From the NCBI GenBank assembly GCA_900318175.1, contig ONJQ01000014.1:1-64000 (forward strand): DNA of 64,000 nt. The letters are read 5' to 3'. The notes under the pieces are model-generated. The model ran no database searches. It worked only from the letters and a program-made list of their open reading frames with translations, and was not told the origin of the DNA. Positions 35,381-44,785 of this stretch are shown one piece after another. The position numbers and the translations under genes were made by a program. Each line of letters starts with the position of its first letter. Position 1 is the first letter of the stretch. Source of the stretch: an uncultured Bacteroidales bacterium (GTDB lineage: Bacteria > Bacteroidota > Bacteroidia > Bacteroidales > P3).

Positions 35381-38300
35381 ATGATGATTAAAAAAATTAC
35401 TACATTTGCAATAGGTCTGCTTCTCACGGCAGGCCTGTGGGCTCAGTCGGGCAACAACGAGAGGTTCGGTCATGCTGCCAAAGGCGGAGCTAAATCCATC
35501 ACTTTTTCTGCTTCAGACATCGAGTTCTGGACGGGTACCGGAACAAACCAAGCCATCTACGTCCTTGCATGGGACGACGACCCATACAACAACGACACCG
35601 CATTGGCTTGGGGCGTGCGCTGGAACGGCAGCGCCACAGCAACGTCGCTGCTGGATACCATTGTGGCATACGACTCGCGCTTCAGCTACACACTGAGCGG
35701 ATCGCTGATGACGGATATGTCATTCAACGACGGCACAATAAACCCTGGCTCAAGCATGAATGGCTGGTGCTATTACCACAACGGCAGCTGGGGAATGTAT
35801 GCATGGCCAAACCAGCCTATGAGCAACGGCGACATGATTGAGATGAGCAGCAGCTGCATGTTTACCATGACTTCCGCTACAGCGGTCACCGACCCCTCGT
35901 CAACGGGCACAACCGACACGGTGGATGCCACGATTGACACTTCGGACATTGTCTTCTGGGTTGGAAACGGCACAAACAAAGCCGTGTTGATTGTGAACTG
36001 GGGTAACCCGGACACCGCTTTTGCTTGGGGATTCCGTTTCAACGGCACCGCTACCGCCCAGACCATGGTGGACAGTATTGCCGCCGCCGACCCCCGTTTC
36101 TGGACGGTGGGGACTCCTTCGTATAATGGAGACATCCACTACATTCTTAACAATGGCGATACACTGGGATTGATTCCTGGTTCGTCCACAACAGAAGGAT
36201 ACAATTTCTGGTGGGCCAACCTCAACGGCGTCAGCGCTGGAAATGGTTCGGGAGAGTCGCTGCACAACGGCGATGTGTTCAAGTATGGCGATTATAGTGT
36301 GGGCATTGGCTGGGACCCCCTGGGGACATATTTCTTGGAGCGTGCCTGGCTGAAGACTCCCACTCCCGCCCCTCTTCCAACTCCCACTGATACTACTACT
36401 ATTGAAGATGCCACTATTGACACCGCCGACATTCTATATTGGGTAGGTGCAGGCAGCAACAAGCTGACCTTTGTGGTGAACTGGGCTGATACCGCCTTGG
36501 CCTGGGGCTACCGCTTCAACACCGAGAGCGTTTCTATGTCCACGGTAATCAACGACCTGGCTGCCGCCGACCCCCGTTTGACCTTTGGCGCCACGGGAAT
36601 GCTTGACGACATCTGGTTTGTGGAAGGCAACGACACCCTGAAAATCACTCCCGGCAACTATTGGGAGCACTCCTTGAATGGCATCATGTCCGCCGGAATG
36701 GGCACAACGATGCATGACGGCGATTTCAGCCGCTGGGCCGACCCTGCAGACGGTGTGGCAGTGGACAGCTTCTACTATGACGGTTGGGGCTGGTTCTACA
36801 CTTATGTCTATCCCAGAACCATCTATCCAGTCTCCATACCCTCTAACGACGGGCCCATTGAGGATGCCACCATCAACGCTGACGACTTGGTGTACTGGGT
36901 GGGCAATGGCAGCAACGAGCTGACCTTTGTTGTCAACTGGGCGGATACCGCTCTGGCTTGGGGCTATCGCTTCAACTCTGACAGTGTGCTGCTGAGTACC
37001 GTAATGAACCACATTACCGCTGTCGACCCCCGTTTCAGCTATACAGGTACTGGCATGGTGAGCGACATCCACTTTATTGCAAACGGCGACACGCTGGGCA
37101 TTACTCCCGGCAACTTTTGGAGCCATTATCTGAACGGCACTACGTCGGCCGGTATGATGCAATGGATGCACAATGGCGACTTCAGCCGCTGGGCCGACCC
37201 CGCCTCCGGCGTGCTGGTGGACAGCGTATACCACGAAGACTGGGGCGGCTGGTGGGAACGCATCTATGCCTATCCCCAGACAATCTATCCCGTAAGCGAA
37301 CCTGCCCCGGTTGACGCTACCATTACTGCCGACGAGATTGAATACTGGATTGGCGAGGGCGAGAACGAGGCCATCTTCGTAGTCAACTGGGTCGACACCG
37401 CTCTGGCTTGGGGCTACCGCTTTGCCAATGACAGCGTGACGCTGGCAACCATGATGGACGACATCGTCGCTGCCGACAGCCGCTTCAGCTACAGCGGTGA
37501 GGGCATGGTGAGCGACATCAACTTTATCGAGAATGGCGATACCCTCGGCATCACCCCCGGCAACTGGTGGGAACACTCCATCAACGGCATCTCCTCTATG
37601 GGCATGGGCCAGTGGTTCCACAATGGCGACATGAGCCGTTGGGCCGACCCTGCAGCCGGAATCGCTGTAGACAGCTTCTACTATGAAGGCTGGGGTTGGA
37701 TTTACACTTACGTCTATCCTCAACATATCTACCCTGTGAGCAATCCCGAACCTGAGGAAGGTCCCTTCTGTGGTATTGTAGGCACTGAAGGCTGCACGGC
37801 CATTGCCTTGGACGATGTCCGCATCAAAGGCTGGGCTACGGGCTGCACAGTGGTGCGCGGTTCGAGCAATTTGAGCGACCCCAACGCCGCTGATGTCTCC
37901 TACGGTGAAGAGTCGGCCGGCGTAGGCCCTGCCTCGACAAGCACCCTCGAAGCCGTAAGCTTGGGCGACGGCGGAATGGCAACCCTCACTTTCGGCACCC
38001 CCATTGCCAATGGCGACGGTTTCGACTTTGCCGTGTTTGAGAACTCATTCGACGACTACTTCTTAGAACTGGCCGTGGTAGAGGTGAGTTCGGACGGCGA
38101 GCATTTTGTCCGCTTCCCCGCCACTTCGCTCACACAGACACGCACCCAGATTGGCGACATAGGCCGTGTGGATGCCACCTTCATCAACAACCTGGCTGGT
38201 AAATACCGCGTGGGTTACGGTACTCCGTTCGATCTGGAAGAGCTCCGCGACAGCACCAACATTGACATCAACAATATCACCCATGTGCGCCTCATTGATG

Positions 38301-38680
38301 TGGTGGGCAGCATCGACCCCCAATACGGCACCTACGACGCCTTCGGCCACATCATCAACGACCCCTTCCCCACAATCTCCCGCAGCGCCGGTTTCGACTT
38401 GGAGGGTGTCTGCGTCCTGAACCAGCAATTGGGCATCAAAGACGCTGAGGCCACCACGCTGAACCTCTTCCCCAACCCTGCACGTAACCTTGTCAGCATC
38501 ACCATGAAGGCTGAAGCCGCCGGCACCGTGGCCATCTACGACATGACGGGTCGCCAGGTGCTGACGCTCCCCGTGCAGGCTGGCAACTCCACAATCCGAA
38601 TCAACACCGCTGACATGCCCAACGGCGTGTACATGGTGAGCTTCGGAAACCATGTGGAGAAACTGGTGGTACGCCACTAA
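35381..38680 (+). CDS. B12-riboswitch-controlled five-repeat T9SS surface protein
   Basis: A 1099-residue secreted protein. A signal peptide (about 1-24, ending LWAQ) is followed by five imperfect repeats of about 135-160 residues starting near 38, 183, 344, 494 and 645. Each opens 'D(I/L)..W.G.G.N...(F/V)V.NW.DTA.AWG.RF' and later has 'L.I.PG..W' and 'HNGDFSRWADPA'. A different, Cys-containing C-terminal module (about 795-1015) and a type A T9SS sorting domain ('NLFPNPARN', 'IYDMTGRQVL', 'NGVYMVSFG') close the protein. Start: ATG at 35381, because the longer frame lies in the riboswitch leader. The riboswitch strongly suggests a role in corrinoid capture at the cell surface; no biochemical function is seen directly. 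I do not recognise a named domain in the repeats. Confidence 0.85.
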   Translation: MMIKKITTFAIGLLLTAGLWAQSGNNERFGHAAKGGAKSITFSASDIEFWTGTGTNQAIYVLAWDDDPYNNDTALAWGVRWNGSATATSLLDTIVAYDSRFSYTLSGSLMTDMSFNDGTINPGSSMNGWCYYHNGSWGMYAWPNQPMSNGDMIEMSSSCMFTMTSATAVTDPSSTGTTDTVDATIDTSDIVFWVGNGTNKAVLIVNWGNPDTAFAWGFRFNGTATAQTMVDSIAAADPRFWTVGTPSYNGDIHYILNNGDTLGLIPGSSTTEGYNFWWANLNGVSAGNGSGESLHNGDVFKYGDYSVGIGWDPLGTYFLERAWLKTPTPAPLPTPTDTTTIEDATIDTADILYWVGAGSNKLTFVVNWADTALAWGYRFNTESVSMSTVINDLAAADPRLTFGATGMLDDIWFVEGNDTLKITPGNYWEHSLNGIMSAGMGTTMHDGDFSRWADPADGVAVDSFYYDGWGWFYTYVYPRTIYPVSIPSNDGPIEDATINADDLVYWVGNGSNELTFVVNWADTALAWGYRFNSDSVLLSTVMNHITAVDPRFSYTGTGMVSDIHFIANGDTLGITPGNFWSHYLNGTTSAGMMQWMHNGDFSRWADPASGVLVDSVYHEDWGGWWERIYAYPQTIYPVSEPAPVDATITADEIEYWIGEGENEAIFVVNWVDTALAWGYRFANDSVTLATMMDDIVAADSRFSYSGEGMVSDINFIENGDTLGITPGNWWEHSINGISSMGMGQWFHNGDMSRWADPAAGIAVDSFYYEGWGWIYTYVYPQHIYPVSNPEPEEGPFCGIVGTEGCTAIALDDVRIKGWATGCTVVRGSSNLSDPNAADVSYGEESAGVGPASTSTLEAVSLGDGGMATLTFGTPIANGDGFDFAVFENSFDDYFLELAVVEVSSDGEHFVRFPATSLTQTRTQIGDIGRVDATFINNLAGKYRVGYGTPFDLEELRDSTNIDINNITHVRLIDVVGSIDPQYGTYDAFGHIINDPFPTISRSAGFDLEGVCVLNQQLGIKDAEATTLNLFPNPARNLVSITMKAEAAGTVAIYDMTGRQVLTLPVQAGNSTIRINTADMPNGVYMVSFGNHVEKLVVRH

Positions 38681-38715
38681 TTAACAAGAAGTCTCATTAT
38701 CAACCATTAATGCCG

Positions 38716-38749
38716 AGCGGTCGCTCGTGAGAGCGACCGCTTATTTTTT
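38716..38749 (+). terminator. Rho-independent terminator of riboswitch unit
   Basis: Perfect 11-base stem (AGCGGTCGCTC / GAGCGACCGCT), GTGA tetraloop, then TATTTTTTA. It isolates the T9SS protein gene from nrdD. Confidence 0.92.
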
Positions 38750-38791
38750 AAAGACAACACCTTAGTTAAGCAACTCACCTCAGATACATCT

Positions 38792-40882
38792 ATGGAAACA
38801 GTCCCTTTCAGCATAACCAAGCGCGACGGCCAGCAAGTGCGTTTCTCCTTAGACAAGATTATGAATGCCATCATCAAGGCCTTCCAGTCGGTCGAGGAGC
38901 CCGTGGACCTCTCCACCCTCAACAAGATAATCACCCATCTCAACATCTATGACGGGATTACCGTTGAGGACATCCAGAACCAGGTGGAGGTGGCCCTGAT
39001 GAAAGAGGGACACTACCGTGTAGCCAAGTCGTTCATGCTCTACCGCCAGAAGCACACCGAAGACCGTGAGACGATGGAAAAGCTGAACTTCCTTGTGGAA
39101 TACTGCAAGGCCGAGAATGCCGCCACTGGCAGCAAATACGATGCCAATGCCAACGTAGAGCACAAGAACATAGCCACCCTGATAGGTGAGTTGCCCAAAG
39201 CCAGTTTCATCCGCCTGAACCGCCGCCTGCTTACTGACCGCATCAAGAAACTCTATGGCAAAGAGCTGGCCACCCAGTATCTGGACCTGCTGACCCACCA
39301 CTTCATCTACAAAAACGACGAGACCTCCCTGGCCAACTACTGCGCCAGTATCACCATGTACCCCTGGCTCATCGGCGGCACAGCATCCATCGGCGGCAAT
39401 TCCAAAGCCCCCACCAACCTGAAAAGTTTCTGCGGCGGCTTTGTCAACATGGTCTTTATGGTCTCAAGCATGCTCAGCGGTGCCTGCGCCACTCCTGAGT
39501 TCCTGATGTACCTGAACTACTTCCTCGGTCTGGAGTACGGCAAGACCTACTGGCAGGAGCCCGACCGTGTGGTAGACCTTTCGGTCAAGCAGCGCACCAT
39601 CGACAAGATGATAACCGACTGCTTCGAGCAGATAGTCTACACGCTCAACCAACCCACCGGTGCCCGCAACTACCAAGCCGTGTTCTGGAACATCTCCTAC
39701 TACGACCGCTACTATTTCGAGAGCCTGTTCGGCGACTTCGTCTTCCCCGATGGGAGCCATCCCGACTGGGACAGCCTCTCCTGGCTCCAGAAGCGCTTTA
39801 TGAAGTGGTTCAACAAGGAACGCACCCGCTCCCTGCTCACCTTCCCCGTGGAGACCATGGCCCTGCTCACCGAAAACGGCGAGTGCCGCGACAAGGAGTG
39901 GGCCGACTTCACTGCCGAGATGTACGCCGAAGGCCACTCTTTCTTCACCTACCTGAGCGACAATGCCGACTCGCTCTCCTCCTGCTGCCGGTTGCGCAAC
40001 GAGATTACCGACAACGAATTTAGCTACACCCTCGGCGCAGGTGGCGTCTCCACCGGTTCCAAAAGCGTGCTCACCGTCAACCTCAACCGCTGCATCCAGT
40101 ATGCCGTGGGCCACAACATCCCCTACATCAAATACCTCTCCGACATCGTCGACCTCTGCCACAAAGTGCAGATTGCCTACAACGAGAACCTCAAAGAGCT
40201 GCAAAGCCACGGCATGCTGCCACTCTTCGATGCCGGCTACATCAACATCAACCGCCAATACCTCACCATCGGTGTCAACGGCCTCGTTGAAGGGGCGGAA
40301 TTCCTCGGCATCCCCATCAACGACAACGACCAATACCGCGACTATGTCCAGTCTGTCCTCGGCGTGGTAGAGAAATACAACAAGCAGTACCGCACCGACG
40401 AACTTATGTTCAACTGCGAGATGATCCCTGCCGAGAACGTAGGCGTCAAGCACGCCAAGTGGGACCGCGAGGACGGCTACTTTGTACCCCGCGACTGCTA
40501 CAACAGCTACTTCTACATCGTCGAGGACGACTCCCTCACCATCCTCGACAAATTCAAGCTCCACGGTGCCCCCTACATCCAGCACCTCACCGGTGGCAGC
40601 GCCCTGCACCTCAATCTGGACGAGCATCTGTCCAAAGAGCAGTACCGCCAGTTGCTGCGCGTGGCGGCTACAGAGGGGTGCAACTATTTCACCTTCAACA
40701 TACCCAACACCATCTGCAACGACTGTGGCCATATCGACAAACGCTACTTGAAAGAGTGTCCCGTGTGCCACAGCAAGAACATCGACTACATGACCCGCAT
40801 CATCGGCTACCTGAAACGCATCGGCAACTTCTCCCAAGGGCGGCAGGAAGAAGCCCGCCGCCGCTACTACCACAATGCTTAA
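38792..40882 (+). CDS. nrdD: Anaerobic ribonucleoside-triphosphate reductase
   Basis: A 696-residue class III ribonucleotide reductase, which makes dNTP precursors without oxygen using a glycyl radical. The N-terminal ATP-cone (about 1-95, 'ITKRDGQQVRFSLDKI') is an allosteric dATP/ATP sensor. The C-terminus has a zinc Cys quartet (CNDC...CPVC) and the radical-glycine loop 'TRIIGYLKRI' (Gly672). It overlaps the nrdG start by eight bases. Its presence shows an organism able to grow anaerobically. Confidence 0.96.
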   Translation: METVPFSITKRDGQQVRFSLDKIMNAIIKAFQSVEEPVDLSTLNKIITHLNIYDGITVEDIQNQVEVALMKEGHYRVAKSFMLYRQKHTEDRETMEKLNFLVEYCKAENAATGSKYDANANVEHKNIATLIGELPKASFIRLNRRLLTDRIKKLYGKELATQYLDLLTHHFIYKNDETSLANYCASITMYPWLIGGTASIGGNSKAPTNLKSFCGGFVNMVFMVSSMLSGACATPEFLMYLNYFLGLEYGKTYWQEPDRVVDLSVKQRTIDKMITDCFEQIVYTLNQPTGARNYQAVFWNISYYDRYYFESLFGDFVFPDGSHPDWDSLSWLQKRFMKWFNKERTRSLLTFPVETMALLTENGECRDKEWADFTAEMYAEGHSFFTYLSDNADSLSSCCRLRNEITDNEFSYTLGAGGVSTGSKSVLTVNLNRCIQYAVGHNIPYIKYLSDIVDLCHKVQIAYNENLKELQSHGMLPLFDAGYININRQYLTIGVNGLVEGAEFLGIPINDNDQYRDYVQSVLGVVEKYNKQYRTDELMFNCEMIPAENVGVKHAKWDREDGYFVPRDCYNSYFYIVEDDSLTILDKFKLHGAPYIQHLTGGSALHLNLDEHLSKEQYRQLLRVAATEGCNYFTFNIPNTICNDCGHIDKRYLKECPVCHSKNIDYMTRIIGYLKRIGNFSQGRQEEARRRYYHNA

Positions 40883-41342
40883 ATACCTCAATACCGACAT
40901 TGTCTTCCAGGAAGTCCCTGACGAGACCTCCCTGGCCATCAATATCGCCGGCTGCCCCTGCCGCTGCCCAGGCTGCCACAGCCCGCAACTCTGGGGCGAC
41001 ACCGGCCTCCCGCTCGACACCCAAGCCATCGACACCATGATGGCCGCCCAAGGCCAAAGCATCACCTGCGTCTGCTTCATGGGCGGCGATGCCGCGCCAC
41101 ACCAAGTGGCGACTCTCGCCGCATACGTCCACCTCCACTACCCCCGTCACAAAGTGGCATGGTACAGCGGCCGTCAGTATCTCCCCCACAACCTCGACAA
41201 ACAACAATTCGACTACATCAAACTGGGTCCCTACATCGCCCACCTCGGCCCCCTCAAATCATCCCACAGCAACCAGCACATGCTCAAACGTCAACCCGAC
41301 GGCACCTTCGCCGACATCACTTCCCGTTTCCGCACCCGTTGA
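40875..41342 (+). CDS. nrdG: Anaerobic ribonucleotide reductase activating protein
   Basis: A 155-residue radical SAM enzyme that installs the glycyl radical on NrdD. The 4Fe-4S Cys motif is C-x3-C-x2-C at residues 27, 31 and 34 (GCPCRCPGCHS), followed by 'CVCFMGGDA', the SAM-binding Gly-rich loop. Short length is typical. It overlaps nrdD by eight bases, so translation should be coupled. Confidence 0.95.
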   Translation: MLKYLNTDIVFQEVPDETSLAINIAGCPCRCPGCHSPQLWGDTGLPLDTQAIDTMMAAQGQSITCVCFMGGDAAPHQVATLAAYVHLHYPRHKVAWYSGRQYLPHNLDKQQFDYIKLGPYIAHLGPLKSSHSNQHMLKRQPDGTFADITSRFRTR

Positions 41343-41623
41343 CCCTCCGCGGCACCTCCTGCCGCTGGTCGGGGAGACTCCCTCATTGCACTCCCCTCCA
41401 TCCTTACACCTAAACATTCCTTTATACCCTCAAACAGTTATCCCTCCGAAAGAGAGGGAAGCCTTGAGGAACAAGGAGTCCGGCAACGACCAAGTGAACC
41501 ATTTGCCCGCGGCCGTTTCTCCAAAGTGATAAGCCTATGGGCATGATGCATCAAAAAGAGAGCGAGAAAAATGTGTATCAACACAAGGAAGAAAAGAAAA
41601 ATGAGTAAAAACGTTTTTTTTTG
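41343..41623. other. Gene-free stretch after nrdG
   Basis: About 280 bases without a convincing gene. Short open frames here have no family similarity. No terminator hairpin with U-run is evident after nrdG. The segment becomes A-rich toward the promoter at 41624. Confidence 0.6.
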
Positions 41624-41631
41624 TATCTTTG
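41624..41631 (+). promoter_or_regulatory. Bacteroidota -7 box before acyltransferase pair
   Basis: TATCTTTG preceded by a T-tract. It lies 76 bases before the small ORF at 41707 and about 230 bases before the MBOAT gene. No TTTG at the ideal -33 distance. Confidence 0.65.
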
Positions 41632-41706
41632 TAAAACTGGAGGCGAGTGGCAGTTGCATTCAACCCATTCTAATACAGCGGTATATTTATTAATTAACAA
41701 CATATT

Positions 41707-41838
41707 ATGGCTTTATTACTGTTGAAGACGTTGGGCGGCAAGCCCCAACACGACCTGAGCGAGGCAAAGAAACGGCTGGCTGACGGCCGGAACCCTCTTG
41801 AAATAGAAAAACACCCATCGACCTGTCGCCCGGCATAA
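41707..41838 (+). CDS. Candidate 43-residue small ORF upstream of MBOAT gene
   Basis: An ATG-started 43-codon frame between a good promoter box and the MBOAT gene, ending 22 bases before it. It begins MALLLLKTLGGK and continues with a charged segment (about 14-36); no signal peptide with a cleavage site and no known family. Its GC-rich codons resemble the housekeeping genes more than the AT-rich acyltransferase pair. It could be a leader peptide, a short real protein, or a relic of a larger gene lost at the edge of a transferred segment. Confidence 0.35.
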   Translation: MALLLLKTLGGKPQHDLSEAKKRLADGRNPLEIEKHPSTCRPA

Positions 41839-41860
41839 TCAACTGAACACATTTTTTATC

Positions 41861-43345
41861 ATGCTATTCAACTCCATAGAGTTTGCCTTGTTTCTGCCGA
41901 TAGTATTCCTACTCTATTGGTTTGTTTTTGACTACGCTTTAAAACGCTGTAAGAAGCAACTATTGCTACAGAACCTATTCATAGTTATTGTTAGTTACAT
42001 CTTCTACGGATGGTGGGACTGGCGATTTCTGGTATTGATTGCATTTACTAGTCTGTGCTCGTATTGCAGTGGGTTGCTAATTGCCAGGTCAAGAAAAAGA
42101 ACGGGTATTCCGTCAGCGGGCAAAGGATTTATGATCCTCAATCTCATCATAAATCTTGCCATACTAATAATATTCAAATATTACGACTTTTTTGTTGTTT
42201 CTTTTTCACATTTGTTCGATGTCAATCCTGACGGATTGCTAATCAAAGTCATTCTTCCTGTCGGTATCAGTTTTTATACATTCCAGGCACTCAGCTACTC
42301 GATTGACGTGTATCGAGGCAAGATAGTTCCTACAACCAATATTGTTGCTTTTTTTGCCTACGTTAGTTTTTTCCCTCAGTTAGTAGCCGGCCCCATTGAA
42401 CGTGCCACAAATCTACTCCCTCAATTCTTGAAAAAACGCTCTTTTAATTCAACTCTTGCGATTGATGGAATGAGACAAATACTATGGGGATTGTTCAAGA
42501 AGATTGTGATTGCTGACAATTGCGCCATATATGTTGACGAGGTATTCAACACTTATTCAACCCAATCGGGTTCCACACTTCTGCTATCGGCCATTTTATT
42601 TACTTTTCAGATTTACTGCGACTTTTCGGGCTATAGTGATATAGCGATTGGTACAAGTAAATTGTTTGGGATTCGTTTGATGCGCAATTTCAATGTACCT
42701 TATTTCAGTAGAGATATTGCTGAATTTTGGCGTCGCTGGCATATCTCTCTAACAACATGGTTCAGAGATTACTTATACATTCCTTTGGGCGGCAGCCGTC
42801 CTACTATTCCTTTAGAATGCAAACACCCTGATGCTTATAAGAAATGGATCATTGTAAGAAACACTTTCATCATATTTCTTGTAAGCGGACTCTGGCATGG
42901 TGCTAACTGGACCTTTATCACTTGGGGAGCATACCATGCCGTACTATTTTTACCGCTCATTCTCAGTGGGAAAAATAGAAAGTATTTAGACCAAGCAAAC
43001 CTGAAGGATATACCAAAGATTCTTCTCACATTTATTATTGTAGTGTTCGGTTGGATTATTTTCAGAGCCAACTCGATAACTGAGGCATGGGAGTATATGA
43101 CACATATCTTTTCTGGCTCATTGCTATCGATTCCGTGGCTGAAGACTCGTTCATACTACATTTCAACACTGGTATCAATAGCTTTATTGATAGTGGTAGA
43201 ATGGCTAACGCGAACAAAGGAGCATCCGTTACAAGCTCATATTAAGCCCCGTATACTACGCTGGTTGATATATTATGCCCTCATAATAGCGATATTTGTT
43301 CTACAGCCATCTGGCGATGTTCAATTCATTTATTTCCAATTCTGA
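41861..43345 (+). CDS. MBOAT family O-acyltransferase (AlgI/DltB-like)
   Basis: A 494-residue polytopic membrane acyltransferase. The AlgI/DltB family landmarks are present: 'LPVGISFYTFQALSYSIDVYRG', 'FFPQLVAGPIERA', 'FWRRWHISLTTWFRDYLYIPLGG' (these are parts of longer conserved stretches) and the catalytic His (about 346) in SGLWHGANWTF. Such enzymes pass acyl groups across the membrane to an exported polysaccharide with help of an AlgJ/DltD-like partner. The next gene, overlapping by one base (TGATG), is such a partner. Both are visibly richer in A/T than neighbouring genes. Confidence 0.93.
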   Translation: MLFNSIEFALFLPIVFLLYWFVFDYALKRCKKQLLLQNLFIVIVSYIFYGWWDWRFLVLIAFTSLCSYCSGLLIARSRKRTGIPSAGKGFMILNLIINLAILIIFKYYDFFVVSFSHLFDVNPDGLLIKVILPVGISFYTFQALSYSIDVYRGKIVPTTNIVAFFAYVSFFPQLVAGPIERATNLLPQFLKKRSFNSTLAIDGMRQILWGLFKKIVIADNCAIYVDEVFNTYSTQSGSTLLLSAILFTFQIYCDFSGYSDIAIGTSKLFGIRLMRNFNVPYFSRDIAEFWRRWHISLTTWFRDYLYIPLGGSRPTIPLECKHPDAYKKWIIVRNTFIIFLVSGLWHGANWTFITWGAYHAVLFLPLILSGKNRKYLDQANLKDIPKILLTFIIVVFGWIIFRANSITEAWEYMTHIFSGSLLSIPWLKTRSYYISTLVSIALLIVVEWLTRTKEHPLQAHIKPRILRWLIYYALIIAIFVLQPSGDVQFIYFQF

Positions 43346-44406
43346 TGAAACAGTTCCTTCGACTAACTCTGATATTTCTGACTCCGTTGCTGCTATTCTA
43401 TAGTCCATACATTATCGGAGACCCCTTCAAAGTTCTGAGAAAATACAAAACATATTACCCTGAGGATGGAAGTCCTTTGTGGATAAACAATAATCGTGGC
43501 TACGTTTCCACACAATTGTTTATACAAAATAAGGACGCAAACCAATGGAACTCATTTATATTCGGCAGTAGTAGGAGCGGGGCATATCTTTCAGACGAAT
43601 GGAAAAAATATATTGGCCCTCATTGTAACTGCCTACATATGGATGGGTACGGGGAATCACTATACAACTTGCACAAAAAGATAAAATTTATTGATGGGAA
43701 ATCACATTTTGACAATGCACTGATTTGCATTGATGAGATGCTTCTCACACAGACCTCGCCAGAAACAGGTCACTTGTGGATTACCCACCCTGCTTTAGAG
43801 GAGAACAAAAATTGGACAAACTGGCACTTGTCTTATTTGAGAGCTTATTCGAGACCCGAGTTTATTCGAGCTTATATCGACTTTTCTTTAACCCACAAAG
43901 TTAAACCATACATGATAGCGTCAGGCGTGATTGACACTACTCCTTATGGTCCATATAACCTGTTTTCCAATGAAAATCTCCCAGATCAAAAAATCGAGGA
44001 TATGAGAGAAAAGGAAGATTGGTATACTTCAGAAAGATTGTCACAATTTCCCTCTCGTGCTAAGACCCCCGAATTCTACAATCCCATTCTAAAGCAAAAG
44101 AATATTACAATGCTCTCAGAGATAGCAGATGTATTACGTCGCAACCACACCAATTATAAAGTTATTATCAATCCTACCTATGACCAGAAACTGTTCGACC
44201 CAAAAGATATGGAAATTCTTGACAGCATTTTTGGAAATCACTTGTTCGATTTTTCTGGCCGAAACATCATTACCGAAGACTATCATAACTATTACGACCC
44301 AGTACACTACAAAAAACGCATTGGGGCAATGATATTAAGAATAATATACATTAAAGACAATATGGCTCGTAAAGCTGCCATTGACTCACTATATTGCCTG
44401 AACTAA
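43345..44406 (+). CDS. AlgJ/DltD-like SGNH-type partner of MBOAT protein
   Basis: A 353-residue protein with an N-terminal signal anchor (about 5-24) and a periplasmic SGNH-hydrolase-like domain. The likely nucleophile is in GSSRSG (74-79), and the C-terminal Asp-x-x-His is in YYDPVHY (Asp318, His321). This combination behind an MBOAT gene is the arrangement of polysaccharide O-acetylation modules. The one-base TGATG overlap indicates translational coupling. I name it by context and motifs; overall similarity to AlgJ is low. Confidence 0.78.
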   Translation: MKQFLRLTLIFLTPLLLFYSPYIIGDPFKVLRKYKTYYPEDGSPLWINNNRGYVSTQLFIQNKDANQWNSFIFGSSRSGAYLSDEWKKYIGPHCNCLHMDGYGESLYNLHKKIKFIDGKSHFDNALICIDEMLLTQTSPETGHLWITHPALEENKNWTNWHLSYLRAYSRPEFIRAYIDFSLTHKVKPYMIASGVIDTTPYGPYNLFSNENLPDQKIEDMREKEDWYTSERLSQFPSRAKTPEFYNPILKQKNITMLSEIADVLRRNHTNYKVIINPTYDQKLFDPKDMEILDSIFGNHLFDFSGRNIITEDYHNYYDPVHYKKRIGAMILRIIYIKDNMARKAAIDSLYCLN

Positions 44407-44785
44407 AATATCTCGCATCTTTGAAATATCTAATAATAAATTGATTCTCAGTATCCGACAAGGCATTTTGAGAAGTGTATTCATTGTCGCAAGTAAGCCC
44501 CTCAGTTTCTTTTTGCATCAGTTGAACTATCAATAGATAGCCTATAAAGAAGCTTTTCAAAAGATGAATTAGGGATTGACACCCTCAAACGCCCAGCATT
44601 CTGCGCAAGGGGGGAGGTTTCTGCCCTGTGATACTCTGGTTGCGAGTCGTACGGCAATGTGGCTCAGCAGGTGGACAAATCCCATCCGGCTTGTAGTTGA
44701 TGATTGTGTCATGCCTGAAGGTTGAGGCCTGTATCAATAGCATGTAAAAACGCAACTGACGTTCTCTGTATCGGTGGAATAGTGA
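44407..44785. other. Gene-free stretch with possible coding relic
   Basis: 379 bases between convergent genes. On the leftward strand a 52-codon frame (44585-44743, starting MLLIQASTFRHD and ending PLRRMLGV) is open and extends further upstream without a start. It has no recognised family and no promoter, so I treat it as a possible relic and not as a gene. Confidence 0.4.

Noticed and set aside
36434-37726. A 430-codon leftward open frame within the B12-regulated gene
   Set aside because: It follows the repeat structure of the real gene on the other strand and has no family similarity.
39464-41080. A 538-codon leftward open frame opposite nrdD
   Set aside because: Shadow of nrdD/nrdG in GC-rich codons; nrdD motifs are complete on the other strand.
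44585-44743. A 52-codon leftward frame as a real small gene
   Set aside because: It has no promoter, no clear start and no family; kept only as a possible relic in the gap description.
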